DNA of 31,163 nucleotides. Source: an uncultured bacterium (GTDB lineage Bacteria; Verrucomicrobiota; Lentisphaeria; Victivallales; Victivallaceae). Under the pieces are notes generated by a model, which saw only the letters and a program-made list of their open reading frames with translations, ran no database searches and was not told the DNA's origin. The stretch is from contig URVC01000057.1 in the NCBI GenBank assembly GCA_900551245.1, positions 1 to 31,163 of the forward strand. Direction: 5' to 3'. The position numbers and the translations under genes are program-made. Within the stretch, counting starts at the first letter, position 1; every line of letters starts with the position of its first letter. This document shows positions 23,420-31,125 of this stretch, one piece after another.

Positions 23420-25582
23420 ATGAAGATCATAAAGAGAAGCGGGGCGGAGGAGGAGTTCTCCGTCAATAAAATTCTGGCTGCCGTGTCGAAGGCCAACCAG
23501 ACTGTAGAATTCAAGAACGCATTGACGGCACAGCAGATAGAGGCGATCGGCGAGTATGTTTCCGGCATCTGCAAGGCGCTCGACCGGGCACTGTCGGTCG
23601 AGGAGATTCAGGACATCGTCGAAACCCGGATCATGCAGGCCGGCGCCTTCGAAGTCGCAAAAAAATACATCACCTACCGGTATATGCGCAACCTGGTCCG
23701 GCAGGCCAACACCACCGACAACCAGATTATGAGCCTGCTCGAATGCAACAACGAGGAGGTCAAACAGGAGAATTCCAACAAGAATCCGACCATCAACAGC
23801 GTTCAGCGCGACTACATGGCCGGGGAAGTCTCCAAGGACATCACCCGGCGGTTGCTGCTGCCGCCGGAGATCGTCGAAGCGCACGAGCAGGGATTGATCC
23901 ACTTCCACGACATGGACTATTTCGCGCAGCATATGCACAACTGCGATCTGGTCAACCTGGAGGATATGCTCCAGAACGGCACCGTGATCTCCGGCACGCT
24001 GATCGAGAAGCCGCACAGTTTCTCGACCGCCTGCAATATCGCCACGCAGATCATCGCTCAGGTCGCCAGCAACCAGTACGGCGGTCAGAGCATCACGCTG
24101 ACCCATCTTGCCCCGTTCGTTCAGGTCTCCCGCAACCGCATTCGCACGGAGGTGCAGGAGGAGTTTGCCCTCGCCGGAGCCACAATCAGTGCGGAACAGC
24201 TCAATGCAATCGTGGAAAAACGTGTGCGCGACGAGATTGCCCGCGGTGTGCAGACCATTCAGTACCAGGTTGTCACGCTGATGACCACCAACGGGCAGGC
24301 GCCGTTCGTAACCGTTTTCATGTACCTGAACGAAGCGAAAAACGAACAGGAGAAGAAAGACCTCGCCATCATCATCGAAGAGGTTCTCAAACAGCGGTAT
24401 CAGGGGGTCAAGAACGATGCGGGCGTCTACATCACCCCGGCCTTCCCGAAGCTGATCTACGTGCTTGAGGAGGACAACGTCGATGAAAACGGTGAATACT
24501 ACTACCTGACCCGGCAGGCGGCGAAATGCACCGCCAAGCGGCTGGTGCCGGACTACATCAGCGAAAAGAAGATGAAGGAGCTGAAGGAGGGCAACTGCTT
24601 CCCGGTGATGGGGTGCCGCTCCGCCCTGACGCCGTGGCGCGACGCGAACGGCAACTACAAGTTCTACGGCCGTTTCAACCAGGGGGTGGTCACGCTGAAC
24701 CTGGTGGATATCGCTCTGTCGAGCGAAAGGGATATGGACCGCTTCTGGAAGATTTTCGACGAGCGGCTTGAACTCTGCTACAAGGCGCTGATGTGCCGTC
24801 ACAACCGGCTGAAGGGAACCCTTTCGGACGCGGCGCCGATTCTGTGGCAGCACGGCGCCATCGCCCGGCTCAAGAAGGGCGAACCGATCGACCCGCTGCT
24901 GTACAACGGCTATTCGACGATTTCGCTGGGCTACGCCGGACTTTGCGAATGTGTCCGCTACCTGACCGGCAAGAGCCACACGGATCCTGAAGCCACGCCG
25001 CTGGCGATCCGGATCATGGAGCATATGAACGCCGCCTGCAACCGCTGGAAGAAGGAGACCACCATCGGGTTCGGCATCTACGGAACCCCGCTGGAGTCGA
25101 CCACCTATAAATTCGCCCGCTGCCTGCAGAAGCGGTTCGGAATCATTCCCGGGGTTACCGACCGGAACTACATCACCAACAGCTATCACGTCCATGTGAC
25201 AGAAAAGATCGACGCGTTTGACAAACTCGCATTTGAGGCGAAGTTCCAGTCGCTCTCGACCGGCGGCGCGATCAGCTACGTGGAAGTCCCGAACATGCAG
25301 AACAACATCGAGGCGGTGCTTCAGGTAATCCGCTTCATCTATGACAACATCATGTATGCCGAGCTGAACACCAAGAGCGACTACTGTCAGGTGTGCGGTT
25401 TTGACGGGGAGATCGAAATCGTCAAGGAGGAATCCGGCAAGCTGATCTGGCGCTGTCCGAAGTGCGGCAACACCGATCAGAACAAGATGAACGTTGCCCG
25501 CCGCACCTGCGGATACATCGGCACGCAGTTCTGGAATCAGGGACGCACGCAGGAGATCCGCGACCGCGTTCTGCATCTGTAA
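23420..25582 (+). CDS. nrdD: Anaerobic (class III) ribonucleoside-triphosphate reductase
   Basis: 720 residues from ATG 23420 (735 from ATG 23375). It reduces ribonucleoside triphosphates to deoxyribonucleotides using a glycyl radical and needs strict anaerobiosis. Visible are an N-terminal ATP-cone (MKIIKRSGAEEEFSVNKILA), a zinc site of two Cys pairs (CQVCG and CPKCG), and the glycyl-radical motif RRTCGYIG near the C-terminus, with the radical Gly at about residue 698, 23 residues from the end. Most homologues start at the M-K-x-x-K-R motif, and the predicted promoter favours 23420; neither start has a good ribosome site. nrdG follows 111 bp downstream. No aerobic reductase is seen in the window. 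Confidence 0.95.
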   Translation: MKIIKRSGAEEEFSVNKILAAVSKANQTVEFKNALTAQQIEAIGEYVSGICKALDRALSVEEIQDIVETRIMQAGAFEVAKKYITYRYMRNLVRQANTTDNQIMSLLECNNEEVKQENSNKNPTINSVQRDYMAGEVSKDITRRLLLPPEIVEAHEQGLIHFHDMDYFAQHMHNCDLVNLEDMLQNGTVISGTLIEKPHSFSTACNIATQIIAQVASNQYGGQSITLTHLAPFVQVSRNRIRTEVQEEFALAGATISAEQLNAIVEKRVRDEIARGVQTIQYQVVTLMTTNGQAPFVTVFMYLNEAKNEQEKKDLAIIIEEVLKQRYQGVKNDAGVYITPAFPKLIYVLEEDNVDENGEYYYLTRQAAKCTAKRLVPDYISEKKMKELKEGNCFPVMGCRSALTPWRDANGNYKFYGRFNQGVVTLNLVDIALSSERDMDRFWKIFDERLELCYKALMCRHNRLKGTLSDAAPILWQHGAIARLKKGEPIDPLLYNGYSTISLGYAGLCECVRYLTGKSHTDPEATPLAIRIMEHMNAACNRWKKETTIGFGIYGTPLESTTYKFARCLQKRFGIIPGVTDRNYITNSYHVHVTEKIDAFDKLAFEAKFQSLSTGGAISYVEVPNMQNNIEAVLQVIRFIYDNIMYAELNTKSDYCQVCGFDGEIEIVKEESGKLIWRCPKCGNTDQNKMNVARRTCGYIGTQFWNQGRTQEIRDRVLHL

Positions 25583-25596
25583 GACAAGAGCGCCAG

Positions 25597-25635
25597 TTTC
25601 CGGCAGACGGGGCGAAACGCCTTGCCTGTCGGAAA
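25597..25635 (+). promoter_or_regulatory. Hairpin in the nrdD-nrdG gap
   Basis: TTTCCGGCAG (25597-25606) pairs with CTGTCGGAAA (25626-25635), ten pairs with one G-U, and an inner GGCG/CGCC closes an AAA loop. It lies just after the nrdD stop and may stabilise or partly terminate the nrdD message, giving less NrdG than NrdD. The first arm is part of a 16-base direct repeat (25599-25614 and 25653-25668, one mismatch). Confidence 0.5.
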
Positions 25636-25693
25636 TATTCGTGCATCATATGTCCGGCAGACAGGGCGGCGAGGGGAACAGGAGAAAGGAACG

Positions 25694-26212
25694 ATGAATT
25701 ACGGTACGATCAAATCGGTGGATATCGCCAACGGCGACGGGGTGCGGGTTTCGTTGTTCGTTTCGGGCTGTACCCACCATTGTCCCGGCTGTTTCAATCC
25801 GGAAACGTGGGATTTCGGTTACGGCGTCCCGTTTGACGACGCGGCGGAAGCGCATATCCTGCAGTTGCTGAACCGCTCTTACATCAACGGCTTGTCGCTG
25901 CTCGGCGGCGAACCCTTTGAACCGGTGAACCAGCGTGCCCTGCTGCCGCTGGTCCGCCGGGTACGGCTGGAGCTGCCGAAAAAAGATATCTGGGCGTACA
26001 CCGGCTACATTTATGAGCGGGACCTGCGTCCCGGCGGCCGTGCCTTCTGCGAAGTGACCGATGAGTTGCTCGAGGCGCTGGCGGTACTGGTTGACGGCCC
26101 GTTCATCGAGAGCCGCAAGGATATTTCATTGAAGTTCCGCGGCTCGGACAACCAGCGGTTGATCGACATGCCGGCGACTCGCCGCGGCGGAGAAGTCGTA
26201 CTGCTGGACTGA
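25694..26212 (+). CDS. nrdG: Anaerobic ribonucleotide reductase activating protein
   Basis: 172 residues, a radical S-adenosylmethionine enzyme that installs the glycyl radical on NrdD. The cluster motif C-x3-C-x2-C is Cys26, Cys30, Cys33 in SGCTHHCPGCFNPETW; the SAM-binding GGEP is in LSLLGGEPFEP. MNYGTIKSVDIANGDGVRVS is the standard N-terminus, and GGAGAAAGGA just before ATG 25694 confirms the start; the frame is open 24 codons further without support. Downstream partner of nrdD in the usual order. Confidence 0.95.
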   Translation: MNYGTIKSVDIANGDGVRVSLFVSGCTHHCPGCFNPETWDFGYGVPFDDAAEAHILQLLNRSYINGLSLLGGEPFEPVNQRALLPLVRRVRLELPKKDIWAYTGYIYERDLRPGGRAFCEVTDELLEALAVLVDGPFIESRKDISLKFRGSDNQRLIDMPATRRGGEVVLLD

Positions 26213-26228
26213 AAACTTTGAACCAGCC

Positions 26229-26256
26229 GCGCGAGTGGTGATTTCATCTCTCGCGC
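26229..26256. terminator. Hairpin after nrdG, possible terminator
   Basis: GCGCGAG (26229-26235) pairs with CTCGCGC (26250-26256) around a 14-base loop, 16 bases after the nrdG stop. Only a pyrimidine-rich stretch with CTCTTT follows, so efficiency is uncertain. The rest of the 278-base gap to 26490 holds nothing I recognise. Confidence 0.45.
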
Positions 26257-26490
26257 TCTGGCCGCTCTTTCCCCGCAGTGTCACAACTGTAGCTGTATGC
26301 TGTTTTCGCATTTCCTGACTGTGAACTGGAGTTGGGCCGACAGGAGGGGGGATCCTTTTTCGTACAGTATTGTGTCGATGACATGAGTCGCGTTTCGTGT
26401 TCCGTGAATAGGACGATTCCCGGCGTTAAATTTCTCTGAGGGAAAAGGGAGAAAGGTCCTTCGCTCATCCTCACTGCTCTGGCATGGTTT

Positions 26491-27066
26491 TCAGAAGAGG
26501 TGGGGATTTTCGTGCAGTCGCGCGGCCAAGTCGGCGATCGCTTCGTTCATTGCTTCCTGCATAAGCTCCGAATACGCGAAAACATCATAGCCCATGCGGT
26601 AATACAACCACTGCCAGATTTTCCGGGAACGGTTGAATGTATATTCCCAGACGATTTTATCTTTTTTCCTCAGGGTCAGGCGGATCGTCAAGGTATTTTC
26701 CGAATTTCCCGCCGGCGCTCCCAGAAACCAGAGCAGCGGACCGTACAACGATAATCCATATGTCCACATGTTACCGAGATATTTCGTGGATTGAATTTCG
26801 CCGGTCAGAATCAGATCGGCTCTCTCTTTTTCGCCGCCGAAGGTGAAATAAGCGTCTTTGAACAAATTGGAACGGCGCAGACTCAATGCGGCGGCTTTTG
26901 CCAGATCTTCGGACGGTGTAAATTCGAATTCATCGATCGAGACAAACATTCTTGCGGCATCAGGGCGATCATATTCAACCCAGCCGAACGGCATCAGCGG
27001 AATCAAATATAAGAACAACGTGCCGAAGGAATTTTCCGCATTTCTGTAATCATCAAAAGGAGGAGA
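26491..27066 (-). pseudogene. 5'-truncated lipoprotein-like gene
   Basis: The frame encodes a mixed alpha/beta protein with aromatic-rich segments (YLIPLMPFGWVEYDRPDAA; LSLYGPLLWFLGAP; WQWLYYRMGYDVFAYSELMQ). It stays open and protein-like (SPPFDDYRNAENSFGT) for 16 codons upstream of the first possible start, TTG 27018, and then hits a TAG at 27069-27067 without any ATG or ribosome site. The missing part would be a signal peptide or lipobox. The lost 5' end coincides with the ribosome site and start of the oppositely oriented gene 27069-27413, so a rearrangement probably cut it off. Family not recognised. A TTG- or ATG-26994-initiated cytoplasmic protein is a less likely alternative. Confidence 0.6.
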
Positions 27067-27068
27067 CT

Positions 27069-27413
27069 ATGAAAATCCGCATTTACGAAACAGACTTTGA
27101 AGGCAATCCTGTCGAATGCACCGGGGAATATTTTTCCGGAGCAACGGCTCTGGATATTGTCAATGCGATGAAAATGAACCCGTTTCAGGCAAGCCGAACT
27201 CCGCTGGAGTTCATGCGATGGATGCTTGCAAGTATCGGGCAGGAAAAGTTCGCCCTTCCTGACGATGAGGGAAAAGCTGCACTTCTGTTTCTCCAGCGTC
27301 TTACAACTCTGGGATACGCCACATTTGTACTTGACGCGGATGAGGTTGATCTTGAGCATCCCATTCCGCCGATGCAGGGAAATCCGAAAAAGCAAGTATT
27401 ACCAGTAAGATAA
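27069..27413 (+). CDS. Small protein of unknown function
   Basis: 114 residues starting MKIRIYETDFEGNPVECTGE, with a very strong AAGGAGGAG before ATG 27069. It has no signal peptide or membrane segment and looks like a compact alpha/beta protein (ALDIVNAMKMNPFQASRTPL; FMRWMLASIGQEKF). I do not recognise the family. Its start lies on the break point of the truncated lipoprotein gene, and it leads a run of small + strand genes of the type found on mobile elements. Confidence 0.65.
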   Translation: MKIRIYETDFEGNPVECTGEYFSGATALDIVNAMKMNPFQASRTPLEFMRWMLASIGQEKFALPDDEGKAALLFLQRLTTLGYATFVLDADEVDLEHPIPPMQGNPKKQVLPVR

Positions 27414-27529
27414 TCCGTTAATATATATCTGATTATTAAGTGGTTACGACTGGATATAACGGCAATCCATGGCATTGTATGCCACACGAACGGAGCATGG
27501 GGCTTCGGTCGGAAATCGGAGAGTTTTTT

Positions 27530-27958
27530 ATGAGAGCAATTTTCATCAACGCCGTCGACCAAAAGGTCGAAGAAATCCAAATCGAAAACGAGCTTCACGC
27601 ATTTTATGAGCGCATCGGATGCGACATGATCCAGTGCATCGATGTCGGGGAGAGTAACCTGCTGGTCTGTGACGAGGAAGGCCGCCTCCGGAACTGGAAG
27701 GTCGGATTCCGGTGGCCCGGATCCGAAGGAATCGCCGGGAATGCCCTGCTGGTCTGCGTGGACAAGAACGACGACTTCACCGATGCAAAAGTTCCGAAAA
27801 TTCTGATCGAACGCAATATCAAATTCCTCGACCTGGAAAAAACGCCGCTCCCACCGCCCGCCTTCGGATGCGCTTTTATCCCGGATTTAACTCCGGAAAG
27901 CATCGAGGCGGCAAGGGCGGAAGCCATGCACGATCTCCTGCGGAATCGCGAATGCTGA
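27530..27958 (+). CDS. DUF3846-like protein
   Basis: 142 residues starting MRAIFINAVDQKVEEIQIEN, then FYERIGCDMIQCIDVGESNL and GNALLVCVDKNDDFTD: the layout of DUF3846 proteins, which are common on phages and conjugative elements and have no known function. ATG 27530 is preceded by GGAGAG; upstream codons in the frame look non-coding. The 116-base gap before it is AT-rich and holds no gene. Confidence 0.7.
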   Translation: MRAIFINAVDQKVEEIQIENELHAFYERIGCDMIQCIDVGESNLLVCDEEGRLRNWKVGFRWPGSEGIAGNALLVCVDKNDDFTDAKVPKILIERNIKFLDLEKTPLPPPAFGCAFIPDLTPESIEAARAEAMHDLLRNREC

Positions 27959-27996
27959 ACATATATATTAATTGGAAAAGAAAGAAGGGAACCAAA

Positions 27997-28428
27997 ATGA
28001 ACGGGCTATACGCATACTTTGCCTACGGGAGCAACCTGCTGCCGGAGAGGTTGTTTCAGCGTTGCTCGACTGCGGTTCCATATGCTCCGGCGATTCTGCC
28101 GAACTACCGTCTGACCGAACGGCTTTATGCCGATGTCGACTATGCACCGGGGGGGCAGGTTCACGGGTTTGTGTATCTCCTCCGGGGGAATGACGTGGCG
28201 CGTCTTGACCGCTACGAGGGATATCCGCAGATTTATCGCCGTTCCACCGTGGATGTGATCCTCAACGACGGCACGGAACTGCCCGCGCTGATTTACGAAA
28301 TGACTCCGAGAACCAAGGAAATCCGCAACGGATTACCCTATCCGGAAGCGTATCGGAAGATCTGCCGTGAGGGGGCGAATCTTCATAGAATCAAAAATCA
28401 CTTTATCAGAAAAAGGAGGCGCAAATGA
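27997..28428 (+). CDS. Gamma-glutamylcyclotransferase-like protein 1
   Basis: 143 residues of the GGCT/AIG2 superfamily. The substrate-loop motif YGSN is at 10-13 (YFAYGSNLLPERL), and the catalytic glutamate is Glu74 in LDRYEGYPQIYRR. Such enzymes cyclise gamma-glutamyl groups to 5-oxoproline. AGAAGGGA precedes ATG 27997. The stop overlaps the start of a second, diverged GGCT-like gene by ATGA, so the two are translated together. Confidence 0.85.
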   Translation: MNGLYAYFAYGSNLLPERLFQRCSTAVPYAPAILPNYRLTERLYADVDYAPGGQVHGFVYLLRGNDVARLDRYEGYPQIYRRSTVDVILNDGTELPALIYEMTPRTKEIRNGLPYPEAYRKICREGANLHRIKNHFIRKRRRK

Positions 28429-28793
28429 AAAAGGAAACTGTCCTGATCGCCGCATACGGCACACTCCGTTCCGGCGAATGCAATGAACGTTTCTGCCGGA
28501 ATGCAATTTCCCGCAGAAGCGCAACGATTTCCGGAACGCTCTATGACACGGGATGGGGATTCCCGGCATTTGTCCCGAAGGGAAAAATGAAGGTCTCAGT
28601 CGAGCTGATTGAGATCCCGATCCGGGATTGGGCGGATGTCGACCGTCTGGAAGGATATCCCCGCCTCTACGATCGTATTCTGACGGATTTCCTCCTGCCG
28701 GACGGTTCGACTGTTCAGGCATGGATCTACACCATGAACCATCTGCCGGAGCAGGCAGAAGTCATCCCCTCCGGCGACTGGAAAGCGAGGTGA
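28425..28793 (+). CDS. Gamma-glutamylcyclotransferase-like protein 2
   Basis: 122 residues, the same superfamily but closer to the YtfP/AIG2 branch: AAYGTLRSGECN at 9-20 (Gly-Thr-Leu-Arg in place of Gly-Ser-Asn) and the expected glutamate Glu76 in VDRLEGYPRLYDR. It overlaps the first GGCT-like gene by four bases, suggesting coupled translation and possibly a heteromeric enzyme. Confidence 0.85.
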   Translation: MKKETVLIAAYGTLRSGECNERFCRNAISRRSATISGTLYDTGWGFPAFVPKGKMKVSVELIEIPIRDWADVDRLEGYPRLYDRILTDFLLPDGSTVQAWIYTMNHLPEQAEVIPSGDWKAR

Positions 28794-28796
28794 ACC

Positions 28797-29006
28797 ATGG
28801 AAAAGACTGTCCTTGTTGAACTGACCTCAAAACAGATCAAGCTGGCCGAAGGGATCGTTCTGTTTGCGCTGTTTGTCTCACTCCTTGCCGGATTCGGACT
28901 CCTTTACATCGCTGTTCCGCTCGGCCTGGGATTCTTTCTTCTTACGCTACTGTGTTTCGTCGCTTTTTGTCTGGTGCGAACCTATCGCTGGTGGATGCAC
29001 GGATAA
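28797..29006 (+). CDS. Small two-helix membrane protein
   Basis: 69 residues: a charged N-terminus (MEKTVLVELTSKQIKLAEG) and two hydrophobic helices at about 20-38 and 40-60, ending in basic and aromatic residues (RTYRWWMHG). It starts 3 bp after the GGCT-like gene, with AGGTGA upstream. No family recognised. The position in the operon and strict frame packing make it a likely real gene. Confidence 0.65.
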   Translation: MEKTVLVELTSKQIKLAEGIVLFALFVSLLAGFGLLYIAVPLGLGFFLLTLLCFVAFCLVRTYRWWMHG

Positions 29007-29045
29007 CGGCAGTCCACTCCCTCCGGGAGAGGGCGGAAGAACAAG

Positions 29046-29074
29046 TTGCCATGAGACTCTTTTCATGGTATATT
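29046..29074 (+). promoter_or_regulatory. Promoter with inverted repeat in its spacer
   Basis: TTGCCA (29046-29051) and TATATT (29069-29074) are 17 bp apart. The inverted repeat CCATGA (29049-29054) / TCATGG (29063-29068) fills the spacer, a classic place for a repressor. The transcript would start near 29081, and AGGAG for the next gene is at 29088-29092. Confidence 0.65.
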
Positions 29075-29099
29075 ACATATTCTAATGCAGGAGCTGTTC

Positions 29100-30824
29100 A
29101 TGCCGTTTTCTTATGCAAACACAAATTTCCGCCACCGGCTGCTAACCGTCTATCAGCTCCGGGCCACCGTGAATGCATCGGGCGATCTGGATAATGCCTT
29201 GCATGCGGTCGCGGATCTGGTACTGAGTTACATTGCAAAGTATCTGTATGTAAAACTGCCATCAGAAGCAACGGAATATCGCAGTTTTGAAATTGATAGT
29301 AAAAGAGGACGATGTGAATGCGTATCGGTTGAAGAACGCCGCCTCTGGACTGTCCGGTTCCGTTTTACGACAAAGAATAACCTCTGCTGGTTCTATGATG
29401 TCGCCATGATTGAAGAGAACGGCAGGTTGTTGTTCGGTATTAAAATTGAGATCTCCACGGAAATCCCGCTGGAGGAAGCGCAAGCGCAACTGCCTCTTGT
29501 GACGGAGTTGCTTTCCAGAATCAGCCTGGCCCAGTTCAGACCGCTCTCGGCTTCTTCATGGAAAATTAATGATCCTGCTGAAGTTGAAGATCTTTATGCT
29601 CTTATCACTTCTCCGTATCGCAACTTGCCGGTTATAGTGATTTCTCAGGTAAACTGGAAACATTGGACTCTTACCCCGAATCCTCCGGCTTTTCTGATCA
29701 ACGATGATTATCTCGCCAGACAGGTTGCCGAATATGCACACATCGTCCGGCTTTCCTTTCAGGCGGCGTTTGCATGGACAAAGCGTGTCGGGAAACCCTG
29801 GGCGGTTTACGACGGAGCATGCCGGACCTATTTTCAAAATGTCAATATTGAGAAAGGGATTCCCGCAGGCCATCCGGGCAACAGAAAAGATAAAATCTGG
29901 TATTGGGTATATGACGGAGATCGCGGACCGAATGCTTACACATCATTCCTGATCCATACCGTCCATCAAACAGCATCCACCAACCGGACGGACTGGCGCG
30001 GGTTGTATTTCGTTCCAGATGCCCGGATTCTTGCTGCGGAATTGGAGCTGGCTCACTCCACGCACCTTGCCAATGCACCTGCGCGCGAAGCTGCATTGAA
30101 CCATCATGTCGCCGCCCTCCAGAGGAAATTGGACGCGGCGGAAGAAGAAAATGCGGATTGGCTGGCCGAAGTGGAACAAGCCCAGGAAATCGCGGAATTC
30201 TACCGGAATGAAAATATTTCCCTGCGTCGGCAGATTGATGTTCTGCGCAACCATCTGAAACGTCAAAGAGGTGACAAAGAGCTTGATACGGACGTGCCGA
30301 TTCCCCGGGGATATGATGCCAAGCCGGATTGGGTCCGCCAGCATCTCGCAGGACGTCTGATTCTCCATCCACGCGCAGAGCGGGCTGTCGGGAAAGCGGA
30401 ATATGTCGAGCCGGAGATGGTATACCGGGCTCTTCTTATCCTCGCCAATGAATACCGCGACAGTCGCATGGGGATTGGAAGCGATGAGTCCTTTCGAACT
30501 GCGTTGGCAAAATACGGCATGGATTTTTCCGGTTCCATCGATAAAGCCAGAGCCGGTCAGGAGGGCGATGCCTATTTCGTCAATTATCCACCGGGAAGCA
30601 ACAATCGCAGAATGCTTCAGTTTCACATTGAGCGAGGCAACTCACGTGAACCGCGCTACTGCATGCGTCCACAAAAGGTCACGATTCAGGCACTCAATGA
30701 ATATGGAGAGGAAATTATAGTTGACGGAGAAGATGAAATGGCAAAATGCTTCTGCCATGAGCTGGAACATCTGGACGGTATGATTTTTTTAGATAAAGCG
30801 ATTGAAGAACTTTCTGTTGTGTAG
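29100..30824 (+). CDS. Coiled-coil protein fused to a peptide deformylase C-terminus
   Basis: 574 residues. Residues 1-330 form an uncharacterised region (including LPVIVISQVNWKHW and GKPWAVYDGACRTYFQNV); about 330-390 is a coiled coil (AALQRKLDAAEEENADWLAE); about 395-523 is a domain I recall from large uncharacterised bacterial proteins, ending GNSREPRYCMR. There the expected ending is replaced by RPQKVTIQALNEYGEEI and FCHELEHLDGMIFLDKA, the last strand and motif 3 (HExxH, His553-Glu554-His557) of peptide deformylase. Deformylase motifs 1 and 2 (GxGxAAPQ, EGCLS) are absent, so the tail is not a working deformylase. AGGAG fixes ATG 29100. The junction lies near 30663-30672. A recombination fusion is likely; a selected fusion cannot be excluded. 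Confidence 0.72.
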   Translation: MPFSYANTNFRHRLLTVYQLRATVNASGDLDNALHAVADLVLSYIAKYLYVKLPSEATEYRSFEIDSKRGRCECVSVEERRLWTVRFRFTTKNNLCWFYDVAMIEENGRLLFGIKIEISTEIPLEEAQAQLPLVTELLSRISLAQFRPLSASSWKINDPAEVEDLYALITSPYRNLPVIVISQVNWKHWTLTPNPPAFLINDDYLARQVAEYAHIVRLSFQAAFAWTKRVGKPWAVYDGACRTYFQNVNIEKGIPAGHPGNRKDKIWYWVYDGDRGPNAYTSFLIHTVHQTASTNRTDWRGLYFVPDARILAAELELAHSTHLANAPAREAALNHHVAALQRKLDAAEEENADWLAEVEQAQEIAEFYRNENISLRRQIDVLRNHLKRQRGDKELDTDVPIPRGYDAKPDWVRQHLAGRLILHPRAERAVGKAEYVEPEMVYRALLILANEYRDSRMGIGSDESFRTALAKYGMDFSGSIDKARAGQEGDAYFVNYPPGSNNRRMLQFHIERGNSREPRYCMRPQKVTIQALNEYGEEIIVDGEDEMAKCFCHELEHLDGMIFLDKAIEELSVV

Positions 30825-30867
30825 TGCAAATTGATAGATGCCGTTTCGGAAAAAGAAAAGGAGTTTT

Positions 30868-31125
30868 ATGAGCAAAGTTATTATGATGTGCGGCGTATGT
30901 GGTTCTGGAAAGACTACTTACGCCAAGAAAAAAGAACAGGAAGGATATATCAGACTTTCCATTGATGAAGAAATGTGGAAACTTTATGGGAGAAAGGGAA
31001 TTGATTATCCGGAAGAACAATATGAAAAATTGTCAGAGCAGGTGGAGGCTGCGCTTCAAAAAAAGCTGCTGTCCCTGATTCAGCAGGGAAAAGACGTTGT
31101 GATTGATTTTAGAACCTATCCCTAA
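30868..31125 (+). pseudogene. 3'-truncated P-loop kinase (zeta-toxin/AAA-like)
   Basis: 85 residues: SKVIMMCGVCGSGKTTYAKK is a P-loop with Walker A GxxGxGKT; LSIDEEMWKLYG and a helix (QVEAALQKKLL) follow, then GKDVVIDF, the second core strand of this kinase family. Homologues continue for another 80 or so residues with an Arg-rich lid; here the frame ends at RTYP-stop (31123-31125). The protein therefore lacks its catalytic lid. AAAGGAG precedes ATG 30868. It starts 43 bases after the deformylase remnant, in the same orientation. Confidence 0.72.

Noticed and set aside
30669..30824. Functional peptide deformylase
   Set aside because: Only motif 3 is present; the GxGxAAPQ and EGCLS motifs with the metal-binding Cys are missing.
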